DNA of 42,630 nt from Chitinophagaceae bacterium (lineage in GTDB: Bacteria; Bacteroidota; Bacteroidia; Chitinophagales; Chitinophagaceae), in contig JAEUVJ010000076.1 in the NCBI GenBank assembly GCA_016787085.1, forward strand, positions 1 through 42,630, in the 5' to 3' direction. The position numbers were made by a program, and so were the translations under genes. Below the pieces are notes generated by a model, which worked only from the letters and a program-made list of their open reading frames with translations, ran no database searches and was not told the DNA's origin. Position 1 is the stretch's first letter. Every line of letters starts with the position of its first letter. Shown in pieces: positions 1-8,457 of this stretch.

Positions 1-1
1 A

Positions 2-1234
2 TGGCATTCTGCGCCTATGATAGGAAGCCTGAGATTGATACTGGATGTGCCTGCCATCATTATCAACCTCCTTATCACCTATCTTGTTTACAGGGGGATT
101 AAAGAAAGCCGCAACTTCAGCAATGCCATGGTGATTTTGAAACTCGCCATTGTTGCTTTAGTGATATTGGTAGGCGGGGCGCTGTTGTTTTCAAACGGAC
201 TGACGTTTAACTGGACGCCGGCGAACGATGAAGGAATAAAATCGTTTATGCCCAACGGGTTCACTGGTGTGATGGCGGCCGTAAGCGGTGTATTCTTTGC
301 CTATATTGGATTTGATGCGGTAAGTGTTCTGGCAGAGGAAAGTAAGAATCCTCAGCGTGATCTTCCGAAAGGGATGATCTATTCTCTGGTCATTTGTACG
401 ATCGTTTATATTTTGCTATCGCTGGTATTGACAGGTGCTGTTCATTACAAGAATTTTGAAGGAGTAGGCGATCCGCTGGCTTTCATTTTTGAATCACAAA
501 ACCTTAATATCGGATGGATGCAACTATTGGTTTCGGTGTGTGCTGTTATTGCCATGACCAGTGTTTTACTGGTTTTCCAGATGGGACAACCCCGCATCTG
601 GATGAGCATGAGCCGGGATGGATTATTGCCACCCGTATTCCAGAAAATACATGCCAGGTTCAAAACGCCATCCTTTGCTACCATTGTGACGGGGCTGGTG
701 GTAGGAGTACCTATTTTATTCACGGATAAAACATTTGTACTTGACTTTACCAGTATAGCTACCCTGTTTGCCTTTGTGCTTGTTTGCGGGGGTGTGTTAT
801 TGATCCCGCGAAGGGAAAAGACAGCCGGCCGCTTCCATTTACCCTACATTAGCGGGCAGTTTATTTATCCTTTTATCATTGCTCTGTCTATATTCCTTTT
901 TGCCAGGTACGGCAAAGGTTATTTCAGCGATGCTTTCAGTTTCGATTTTTCCGGGAATGATGAGTATGCTTCCGGTAAAGCCACCTTTATGGACCTGGCC
1001 ACTCCCAAAATATCTATTATTGTTTTTTGGGGGATTTGTGTCATTCTGAGTATACTGTCCATTATAAAGAGATACTCCCTGATCCCGTTAATGGGAGTAA
1101 CCACCTGTCTTTATTTGCTTACAGGCATGACTAAAAGCAACTGGGCGTGGTTCCTGGGCTGGCTGGTGCTGGGTCTTGTTATTTATTTCCTGTACGGGTA
1201 TAAGAAAAGCAAACTGGCCGATGTTACTGTCTGA
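2..1234 (+). CDS. Amino acid permease, APC/CAT-like (5' truncated by window edge)
   Basis: This is a secondary transporter of the amino acid-polyamine-organocation superfamily, in the cytoplasmic membrane, probably importing amino acids by cation symport. The frame is open to the left edge, so the N-terminal part (roughly the first two to three helices) lies outside; the Met at position 17 is internal. About eleven hydrophobic segments remain. The motif FFAYIGFDAVSVLAEESKNP (about residues 93-112 from the Met at position 17), followed by RDLPKGM, is the hallmark of cationic amino acid transporter-like permeases (helix VI and following loop). The C-terminus ends after a helix and a short basic tail. 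A small hairpin, GAAGGG/CCCTTC type, at 1235-1251 follows the stop. Substrate cannot be read from the sequence. Family confidence is high. Confidence 0.88.
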   Translation, partial: WHSAPMIGSLRLILDVPAIIINLLITYLVYRGIKESRNFSNAMVILKLAIVALVILVGGALLFSNGLTFNWTPANDEGIKSFMPNGFTGVMAAVSGVFFAYIGFDAVSVLAEESKNPQRDLPKGMIYSLVICTIVYILLSLVLTGAVHYKNFEGVGDPLAFIFESQNLNIGWMQLLVSVCAVIAMTSVLLVFQMGQPRIWMSMSRDGLLPPVFQKIHARFKTPSFATIVTGLVVGVPILFTDKTFVLDFTSIATLFAFVLVCGGVLLIPRREKTAGRFHLPYISGQFIYPFIIALSIFLFARYGKGYFSDAFSFDFSGNDEYASGKATFMDLATPKISIIVFWGICVILSILSIIKRYSLIPLMGVTTCLYLLTGMTKSNWAWFLGWLVLGLVIYFLYGYKKSKLADVTV

Positions 1235-1253
1235 GAAGGGGTAAGCCCTTCCT

Positions 1254-1261
1254 TATCTTTG
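1254..1261 (+). promoter_or_regulatory. Candidate -7 box TATCTTTG of the DUF2027/Smr gene
   Basis: TATCTTTG matches the Bacteroidota -7 consensus TAnnTTTG and lies only 4 nt (TACC) before the ATG at 1266. If used, transcription would start at or next to the start codon, giving a leaderless mRNA. No clear TTG is seen 17-23 nt upstream, where the GAAGGG/CCCTTC hairpin sits instead. Confidence 0.45.
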
Positions 1262-1265
1262 TACC

Positions 1266-2282
1266 ATGAAATTCCAGATCGGTGATAAGGTATTGATCCT
1301 TCATTCCAATGAGGAAGGTGAGATCATTGATATCATCAATGAAAAGATGGTGATGGTAGATGTACGGGGCGTTAAGTTCCCGGCCTATATGGACCAGATA
1401 GATTTTCCTTATTTCAAACGGTTTTCTGAAAAGAAGTTGTTTCCGCCAAAGAAGGAGAAAAAATTCATTGATGAGGTGAAGAAGGAAAAGGTACAGGGGC
1501 CACGGGTAGCAGACGGGGTCTGGCTTACTTTTTTACCTGTTTTTCAGACCGACGAATTTGGCGATGAAGTGGTGGACGAACTGAAACTTCACCTTATCAA
1601 TCGGACTGAAACCGCTTATCAGTTCACTTACCAGCTTGTTTATTTCGGGAAAAACGAGTTTGAACTAAAGAATACGATCAATCCCTTTGAAGATTTTTAC
1701 CTGCATGATGTGGCTTTTGAAAGCATGAACGATAACCCCGTTTTTGCCTTTGAATTCTCCCTGCTGAAACCTGATAAAAAGAAGGCTGACTATTTCGAGG
1801 CTCCTTTAAAGCTCCGGGCCCGGCAGATATTCAACAAAATAGAGGAGATCAAAAAAAAGAATGAGGCCACTTTTTCGTTTAAGCTGTTCGACCAGTATCC
1901 TGACAGACCGGTAGAAGAGAGTTTTGATATGGGTAAACTGTCGGCCAGGGGCTATAAAATATATGATGCAAAGCATGCCCGTCAGCATCTGGAATCGCCC
2001 CGCAGCGTGGTGGACCTTCATATCGAAAAGCTGTCAGACGACTGGAAACATCTCAGTAATCACGAAATACTGAGCATACAGCTTAAAACCTTTGAAAAGT
2101 ATTACGACCTGGCTCTTGCCCATATCCAGCCCTCACTGATCGTGATCCACGGAGTGGGAGAAGGGAGGCTCCGGGATGAGATACATGACCGCCTCCGGCT
2201 AAAGAGAGAGGTCCGGTCATTCGTTAATCAGTACGACTCCCGGTTCGGCTACGGAGCCACAGAGATATTCTTTCAATATTAA
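1266..2282 (+). CDS. DUF2027 and Smr domain-containing protein
   Basis: This is a 338-aa cytosolic protein typical of Bacteroidota. The N-terminal ~50 residues (starting KFQIGDKVLILHSNEEGEI) form a small SH3-like fold in the DUF2027 family, followed by a Lys-rich linker and a central beta-rich region (about 75-175). The C-terminal ~90 residues are an Smr domain, with VVDLHIEKL, the HGxGxG-type motif HGVGEGRLRDEI and the terminal Y-x-x-x-GYGATEIFF. Smr domains, also found at the end of MutS2, bind or nick branched DNA or act on stalled-ribosome mRNA. The role of the DUF2027 fusion is not established. The gene starts 31 bp after the permease but has its own TATCTTTG box, so it may not depend on the permease promoter. 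Confidence 0.85.
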   Translation: MKFQIGDKVLILHSNEEGEIIDIINEKMVMVDVRGVKFPAYMDQIDFPYFKRFSEKKLFPPKKEKKFIDEVKKEKVQGPRVADGVWLTFLPVFQTDEFGDEVVDELKLHLINRTETAYQFTYQLVYFGKNEFELKNTINPFEDFYLHDVAFESMNDNPVFAFEFSLLKPDKKKADYFEAPLKLRARQIFNKIEEIKKKNEATFSFKLFDQYPDRPVEESFDMGKLSARGYKIYDAKHARQHLESPRSVVDLHIEKLSDDWKHLSNHEILSIQLKTFEKYYDLALAHIQPSLIVIHGVGEGRLRDEIHDRLRLKREVRSFVNQYDSRFGYGATEIFFQY

Positions 2283-2954
2283 CCTGGCTTTTATCCAGGG
2301 ACTCACATCTTATAGACCCCCTTTTTTGGTATCCTGGCTTATAGGAAAGATGGCAGAATTCCTGGATTATTTATCATGGGCGGGAGTCCTTTTGCAGCGA
2401 GATTGCTGCGGTAAATATTCGGCACTTACGCTGTCCAGACCTCCCCAACATTTTTAGCTGGCCATTCTTTTTGCCCATCCAATCACCTTGCAGCTTTTTG
2501 CAACCACCTATTTTTTCCACATCATTTTAGCCAAACCATTTAGCCGCAGCAGGGGTAAGGTCAGATATAGTGGCCCTACTATTGGTTTTTTTTCTTACTA
2601 ATATCGTTAGAAAAACAGGCATGGAGCATCAATTGTTCAGCGGCTAAATAAATTGATATGAAATTTCATATTTATTAAAAGATATTCAATTGTTTATGGT
2701 GTATATTTTAATATTAAAAGTAAAATATTTTTACATCTGGCTGCCTGTTTTTAGCTTCGTTTGAGGATTCTTGTTCTGCTCGTATTTTTTCATATATAAC
2801 CGTTGATTACTATTTGATTAAAGAGATGATCTAAGATTTCTTTTTATTACTCAAAAAATATACTTTTATAGCCTCATGTGATATCCTGCTGAAAACACTG
2901 GTTCCGTAATTAATTATTCCCCTCCCACTATCCCTTTGAAGACCAGCCATCAGT
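2283..2954. other. AT-rich non-coding stretch upstream of the PKD surface-protein gene
   Basis: About 670 bp without a credible gene on either strand. The first part has a short CCTGG/CCAGG stem at 2283-2299 right after the Smr stop codon, without a T-run. From about 2600 the DNA becomes very AT-rich. It contains a perfect 16-bp palindrome ATATGAAATTTCATAT (2656-2671) and an 8-bp inverted repeat TTTAGCCG (2539-2546)/CGGCTAAA (2641-2648). It probably holds the promoter and control sites of the giant surface-protein operon. No clean TAnnTTTG box close to the gene was found. Confidence 0.5.
2656..2671. repeat. Perfect 16-bp palindrome in the long leader of the surface-protein gene
   Basis: ATATGAAATTTCATAT reads identically on both strands and lies about 285 bp before the annotated ATG of the PKD protein gene. 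It could bind a dimeric regulator. In such AT-rich DNA a chance palindrome is also quite possible. Confidence 0.35.
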
Positions 2955-5900
2955 ATGGAGAAAGTCTTAAGCCCTCGGCTGTTTTTTAAGGAAACTATTT
3001 CAGTAAATTCGTTTCTTCTAAAACTCGCTCTGCAATTAATGAGAAAGGTCAGCTATGTAATTGCCCTGGTTTTACTGTTGCCAGCGGCCAATGAATCTTT
3101 TGGACAGGATTTTTCGAACAAGGGAAAGGACTTCTGGGTAGCCTACGGGTATCACCAAACCATGAACGGGGCAAACGGAGGCTCTCAGAATATGGTGCTC
3201 TATTTTGCGGCGGAACAAGATGCCCTTGTTAAAGTGGATATACCGGGTCTTGGCTATACACAAAGCTATACAGTGCCCGCCAACTCTGTGGTAACCTCTA
3301 ACCCGATACCAAAAACCGGCGCACAGGATGCAAGACTGACCGCCACCTCCACAGCCCCTGAAAACAAGGGCATACACATTACCAGCGATAAACCCATTGT
3401 TGCATACGCCCATATTTATAATTCCAGCGTATCCGGAGCTACGATCTTGTTCCCTACCAATACCCTTGGCAGGGAATACTACTCGGTCAATTACACCAAT
3501 AATTCCAACACCGGTAATGCCAATTGCTGGTTCTATGTGATCGCCGCTGACACGGGCACTACAACTGTTGAAATAACGCCGGTGGCCAATATAGTCAACA
3601 CGGCTAATGGTGTTGTTTACCCGGCGGGTGTCCCGGTAACGATAAATATGCAGGAAGGCCAGGTGTATAATTTCATGGGACAATACAGCGGCTTTTCGGG
3701 GGTGGACCTTACCGGCTCCAGGGTCAGAAGTATCAGCACAGCGTCCGGCGCCTGTAAACCTATTGCTGTATTTTCCGGCAGTGGCAGGATCAATATTACC
3801 TGCAATGGAGCTTCTACCAGCGGTTCCTCAGATAACTATATGTCGCAGGCGTTTCCCAAAACTGCCTGGGGAAAGAAATACCTGACCATTCCAGCTTCCG
3901 GGGGCAATTCTTTTAATATTTACAGGATATGTGTTTCGGATCCGGCAACCGTAGTGCGTATTAACGGGGTGATAACCACCTTGCCTCTTACCGGGAATTT
4001 TTATTACGAGATAGCGGCAACGAATCAACCCCAGCTCATCGAAGCAGACCAACCTATATTGGTAGCACAGTATTTTACTTCGCAAAACCAATGCGGTAAT
4101 ATGACAGGTGGCCAGTTAGGCGACCCGGAAGTGATTTACCTGAGCCCGGTTGAGCAAAATATCAATAAGGTATTGTGGAATGCTACTCCCAATTTTAATA
4201 TTACACAGCATTATTTCAATGTTATTATTCCCAATACAGGAACGGCGCTGACCTCGTTCCTGCTGGATGGGTTCCCGGTTGCCCCCGGATCATTCCTGGT
4301 GCATCCGCAAGACCCGGCCTATTCATACCTGGCGCAAAATGTTCTGGCGGGCCAGCATATTATTCAGTCTGATTCCGGCTTTAATGCGATTGCCTATGGT
4401 TTTGGCAATGCCGAATCGTACGGATACAATGCCGGTACCAACATCAAAGACATTTACCGTTATATATCTGTAGATAACCAGTATGCGGCGGTTGATTTTC
4501 CTGCTGCCTGTAAGGGATCTCCCTTCTCGCTGGCGATGACGTTTCCTTACCAACCCACCCAGATCATCTGGGACTTCAACGGACTGTTCCCTAACGATAC
4601 AATTAACAACCCTGTATTCACATCAACAGTGGTTGTGAATGGGAGAACCTTATACAAGTATGCTTTGACCGGTACTTTTTCTGTGCCTGCACCGGGCATT
4701 TATCCGATCAGGATCATTGCACATAACCCTACCGCAGACGGGTGTAGTGGTGTGCAGGAAATTGACTACGACCTGCAGATATTTGACCTGCCCGGCGCTG
4801 ATTTCAATTTTACCACAAATGGCTGTGTATCCAGCCCGGTTCTTTTCACGGACAACAGCACTAATAACAGCGGGCGGCCCATCACACAAAGACATTGGAA
4901 TTTTGGCGACGGCAATACAGCAAATAATGTCGCTTCCACAAGCCATACGTATGCAGGCCCCGGTTCTTATACAGTCAAGTATAGCATCATTACGGATATA
5001 GGCTGTAAATCGGATACCATGCCCAAGACGGTGGTGTTAAATGATCCGCCGGTAGCCGGCTTTACACCGGTGGCACCTTTCTGTGCAGGTAAAACAGTTA
5101 CTTTCTCTGACAACTCTTCTGTTGCCACCGGGGCTATTACCAAATGGACCTGGAATTTCGGCGACGGATCACCTGTTGTGACGGCTACTACCAATGCTCC
5201 TCAAACGCATACCTATGCCAATACCGGTCCTTATACTGTCTCATTGCAGGTAGAAACGGCATCGGGTTGTGTCAGCGGGGTCACCCAACAAATCATTACG
5301 GTTCATCCTAATCCTGTAGTGGCATTCACCCTTCCTGTAGTGTGCTTGCCTGTGGGAGCGGCACAGTTCAACAGCAATTCAACCATCAGTGACGGTACCC
5401 AGAGTCAATTCACTTATCTATGGAATTTTGGCGATGCTTCACCGAATGCAACTGTTCAGAATCCTTTACATAACTATACAGGTGTTGGACCCTACAATGT
5501 TTCGCTGACCGTTACCTCCAATAATGGATGCGCTACCATGTTGAGCCAGAATTTAGCAACCATATATGCGGAACCAAAAGCAGTTTTCCCGCTTCCTGCT
5601 GAAGTGTGCCTTGGCACAACCATGAACTTTACAGATCAAAGTACGGCAGCAGGCAGCAGTGTGACGCAGTGGTTATGGAACTTTGGAGACGCCACTACAG
5701 CCACTACACAAAACCCGTCTCATACGTATACTGCAGCAGGAACATATACCGTCACGCTTTCTGTCACTTCTGCTGTGGGATGTCAGTCGGTAAGCCCGGC
5801 TAATATTGCTACGCAAACAGTCACCGTGAATGCACTGCCCACAGCTGGTTTCAATGTTAGCTTACCGGGTTGTGTGGGACAAGGAGTAACGTTTACCAGT

Positions 5901-7415
5901 ACGTCAGTACCGAATTCAGGCACTATTACTAAATGGACCTGGAACTATGGTGATGCGACGCCTCCTGCTGTGGCAACGAATGGCAATCCGCTGGTACATA
6001 CATACTCTGCTATTAACTCATATCCGGTTACACTGCAGGTAGAAACCGATAAAGGCTGTATCAGTTCTGTTTTCCCTGTCAATGTAGTGATCAATGCCGT
6101 ACCGGATGCCGGTTTTATTTCGCCTGAGATATGTGTCAGCGATAACCTGGCGCCTTTTACCGATACCTCAAAAATTTCTTCCGGCAGTATCAGCACATGG
6201 GAGTGGAATTTTGGCGATCCTAATGCCAATGCGGGCAACCCCAATATTTCAACATTGCAAAATCCCACGCATCATTATACATTACCGGGCAGTTATACAG
6301 CTCAATTAATAGCAACCAGCAATGCCGGCTGTAAGGATACAACCAATCATCCGGTGAATGTCAATGGCGCAGTGCTGGCACCGCAATTCAGCGTGGAAAA
6401 TGCTGGTCCGCTTTGCAGCAATACAACGGTGAGTATCAAAGATGCTTCCACGATTGATGCAGGGAATATTTTAAGAGTGGAGATATACTGGGATGCGGCT
6501 GACCCAACCAATAAAACGGTGGACAATACACCTGCCCCCGGAAAAACATATTCTCATGCTTATCCCGAATTCGGATCACCGGCTACCCGCACCTATACAG
6601 TGCGGTACGAAGTATGGTCGGGTATCAATTGTGTGAATAGTGTGACAAGAGATATTACATTGCTGGCTACGCCACAACTGGCGTTTGGCTCTGTATTGCC
6701 AGTTTGTGATAATATACCGGCCTTCCAGCTCAGCCAGGTTCAATTGATCAATAACCTTCCGGGTTCCGGTGTATTTAGTGGTACAGGCGTTTCTTCAACA
6801 GGTATGTTTGACCCAGATGTAGCAGGAGAGGGGACACATACGATCACATACACTTATACCGGCACGAATGGATGTGTCAACAGTTCCGGACAGGATATTA
6901 TTGTAAACCCGTCACCGGTAGCTGATGCGGGCCCTGATAAGTTTGTATTGGAAGGCGGCTACATTGTATTAACTCCGAAACTGGTGACCAATATACCTGT
7001 AAGCTACTCGTGGACACCGGCTACTTACCTCAACGATCCGGCCATTGCCAGTCCGCAGGCATCGCCCCCAACGGATTTTACTTATACCCTAACTGTGACA
7101 TCGGATAAAGGTTGTGTAAATACAGACGAAGTATTTGTGAAGCTCCTGAAATCGCTTGTCATACCCAATATATTCAGCCCGAACGGAGACGGCGTGAATG
7201 ACAGGTGGGTGATCAAATACCTCGATAGCTATCCCGGGTGTGTGATACAGATCTATAACCGGTATGGGCAATTGGTGCAGCGGTTTGTCAACTACATCTC
7301 TCCGTGGGATGGAAAGATCAACGGGCAGGATGCCCCTATCGGTACTTATTATTACGTGATTGATCCCAAGAATGGCGGAAAGCCCGTTACGGGATATGTA
7401 GATATAATTCGTTAA
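2955..7415 (+). CDS. Giant PKD-repeat surface protein with type IX secretion (type B) C-terminal domain
   Basis: A 1486-aa secreted surface protein, probably an adhesin or gliding-associated filament component. The ATG at 2955 gives a 28-residue extension; an internal ATG at 3039 begins a classical signal peptide (MRKVSYVIALVLLLPAA...SFGQ), so 3039 may be the true start. After the signal comes a region (about 50-480) starting GKDFWVAYGYHQ, like the IgGFc-binding-type N-terminal domain. Then come six PKD repeats marked by W-N-F/Y-G-D and HxY...G-x-Y-x-V motifs (about 560-1135), a degenerate seventh, and Ig/PKD-like modules. The last ~85 residues (IPNIFSPNGDGVNDRW ... IYNRYGQLV ... PIGTYYYVI) are the gliding-motility-associated C-terminal domain, a type B sorting signal for the type IX secretion system. 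The PorP/SprF gene follows after 1 bp, as is common for type B substrates. The ligand is unknown. Confidence 0.9.
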   Translation: MEKVLSPRLFFKETISVNSFLLKLALQLMRKVSYVIALVLLLPAANESFGQDFSNKGKDFWVAYGYHQTMNGANGGSQNMVLYFAAEQDALVKVDIPGLGYTQSYTVPANSVVTSNPIPKTGAQDARLTATSTAPENKGIHITSDKPIVAYAHIYNSSVSGATILFPTNTLGREYYSVNYTNNSNTGNANCWFYVIAADTGTTTVEITPVANIVNTANGVVYPAGVPVTINMQEGQVYNFMGQYSGFSGVDLTGSRVRSISTASGACKPIAVFSGSGRINITCNGASTSGSSDNYMSQAFPKTAWGKKYLTIPASGGNSFNIYRICVSDPATVVRINGVITTLPLTGNFYYEIAATNQPQLIEADQPILVAQYFTSQNQCGNMTGGQLGDPEVIYLSPVEQNINKVLWNATPNFNITQHYFNVIIPNTGTALTSFLLDGFPVAPGSFLVHPQDPAYSYLAQNVLAGQHIIQSDSGFNAIAYGFGNAESYGYNAGTNIKDIYRYISVDNQYAAVDFPAACKGSPFSLAMTFPYQPTQIIWDFNGLFPNDTINNPVFTSTVVVNGRTLYKYALTGTFSVPAPGIYPIRIIAHNPTADGCSGVQEIDYDLQIFDLPGADFNFTTNGCVSSPVLFTDNSTNNSGRPITQRHWNFGDGNTANNVASTSHTYAGPGSYTVKYSIITDIGCKSDTMPKTVVLNDPPVAGFTPVAPFCAGKTVTFSDNSSVATGAITKWTWNFGDGSPVVTATTNAPQTHTYANTGPYTVSLQVETASGCVSGVTQQIITVHPNPVVAFTLPVVCLPVGAAQFNSNSTISDGTQSQFTYLWNFGDASPNATVQNPLHNYTGVGPYNVSLTVTSNNGCATMLSQNLATIYAEPKAVFPLPAEVCLGTTMNFTDQSTAAGSSVTQWLWNFGDATTATTQNPSHTYTAAGTYTVTLSVTSAVGCQSVSPANIATQTVTVNALPTAGFNVSLPGCVGQGVTFTSTSVPNSGTITKWTWNYGDATPPAVATNGNPLVHTYSAINSYPVTLQVETDKGCISSVFPVNVVINAVPDAGFISPEICVSDNLAPFTDTSKISSGSISTWEWNFGDPNANAGNPNISTLQNPTHHYTLPGSYTAQLIATSNAGCKDTTNHPVNVNGAVLAPQFSVENAGPLCSNTTVSIKDASTIDAGNILRVEIYWDAADPTNKTVDNTPAPGKTYSHAYPEFGSPATRTYTVRYEVWSGINCVNSVTRDITLLATPQLAFGSVLPVCDNIPAFQLSQVQLINNLPGSGVFSGTGVSSTGMFDPDVAGEGTHTITYTYTGTNGCVNSSGQDIIVNPSPVADAGPDKFVLEGGYIVLTPKLVTNIPVSYSWTPATYLNDPAIASPQASPPTDFTYTLTVTSDKGCVNTDEVFVKLLKSLVIPNIFSPNGDGVNDRWVIKYLDSYPGCVIQIYNRYGQLVQRFVNYISPWDGKINGQDAPIGTYYYVIDPKNGGKPVTGYVDIIR

Positions 7416-7416
7416 T

Positions 7417-8451
7417 ATGAAAAGGAAACTGTTGGTTTTGACTGGTGTGTTTATGGTCACAGTGGCGGCGGCGCAACAACGGTCGCATTACACCCAGTAT
7501 ATTCTGAACAACTATATACTTAATCCGGCATTGAGCGGTATTGAGAATTATACAGATGTAAAAATAAGTGTAAGGGACCAGTGGGTAGGATTGAGCGGAG
7601 CGCCCAGAACGGTCTATTTCACTGCGCATGGCCCGATAGGTAAAAAAGATTATAAAACAAGCGCTACTTCGTTCAATGTGCCGGGTGAGAACCCAAGAGG
7701 CAATTCCTACTGGGAAAGTTACACTGCATCAGAACCCCATCATGGTATCGGTATTACTGTTCTGAATGATAAGACCGGTAACTTCAACCGGTTTACCAGT
7801 TATGCTACGTATGCGTATCATCTTGGATTAAATGCAACAACCAACCTGTCAGCCGGTTTTTCTGCCGGTTTCACTATGGTAGGGCTTAATGCCAATGGAA
7901 AAGCATTTTTCGGGGATACACCATCAGACCCTGCCCTGGGTAATGCCACCAATGAACTCAACAAGATCAAACCGGATATCGGCGTGGGTCTATGGCTATA
8001 TTCCAGGGATTATTTCATTGGCCTGTCGGGGCAACAGGTCGTGCCGCAGAAACTAGCCTATGCTGATGATGCCACTTTCCAGACTAAGGGCCGGCTCATT
8101 CCTCATGTATTCTTTACCGCCGGTTACCGCTTTATGCTCAATGACGATATCAATGCCATTCCCTCAGTGATGGTGAAGTATATCAGCGGAGCTTTTAAAA
8201 ATGATTACCAGGCGGAAGGAAACCTGAAGGTACAATACAGGGATCTTTTATGGGTAGGGGGCAGTTACCGTCAATTCGATGGCTATGCTGCTATGGCGGG
8301 TTTTAATGTCGCCAATACTTTCAATGTCGGGTATGCCTATGATTTTACCAAAACAGACCTGCGTACTTATAGCCGGGGGACACATGAACTGATCGTCGGG
8401 TTCCTGATCGGTAACCGGTATGGAGATACTTGTCCGAGAAATGTGTGGTAA
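7417..8451 (+). CDS. PorP/SprF family type IX secretion membrane protein
   Basis: A 344-aa outer-membrane beta-barrel protein. The signal peptide (MKRKLLVLTGVFMVTVAAAQQ) is followed at once by the family signature HYTQYILNNYILNPALSG and then VKISVRDQWVGLSGAPRT, both diagnostic of PorP/SprF. The rest is alternating aromatic beta-strand sequence ending in a glycine/aromatic-rich final strand. In Flavobacterium, SprF is needed for surface delivery of SprB, a type B C-terminal-domain substrate. By analogy this protein should be the dedicated partner of the PKD protein encoded 1 bp upstream; the two are almost certainly one transcript. It is convergent with the M56 peptidase gene with only 6 bp between stop codons, and no terminator hairpin is visible there. 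Confidence 0.92.
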   Translation: MKRKLLVLTGVFMVTVAAAQQRSHYTQYILNNYILNPALSGIENYTDVKISVRDQWVGLSGAPRTVYFTAHGPIGKKDYKTSATSFNVPGENPRGNSYWESYTASEPHHGIGITVLNDKTGNFNRFTSYATYAYHLGLNATTNLSAGFSAGFTMVGLNANGKAFFGDTPSDPALGNATNELNKIKPDIGVGLWLYSRDYFIGLSGQQVVPQKLAYADDATFQTKGRLIPHVFFTAGYRFMLNDDINAIPSVMVKYISGAFKNDYQAEGNLKVQYRDLLWVGGSYRQFDGYAAMAGFNVANTFNVGYAYDFTKTDLRTYSRGTHELIVGFLIGNRYGDTCPRNVW

Positions 8452-8457
8452 GAAAGA

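Noticed and set aside
3072..3683. 203-aa frame antisense to the PKD surface-protein gene
   Set aside because: The plus-strand frame encodes clear signal peptide and domain sequence; the antisense frame shows no motif.
4800..6360. Regular DNA repeats that might be taken for a CRISPR or tandem array
   Set aside because: They are diverged coding repeats of PKD domains of about 80-90 residues, with no constant direct repeat and spacers.
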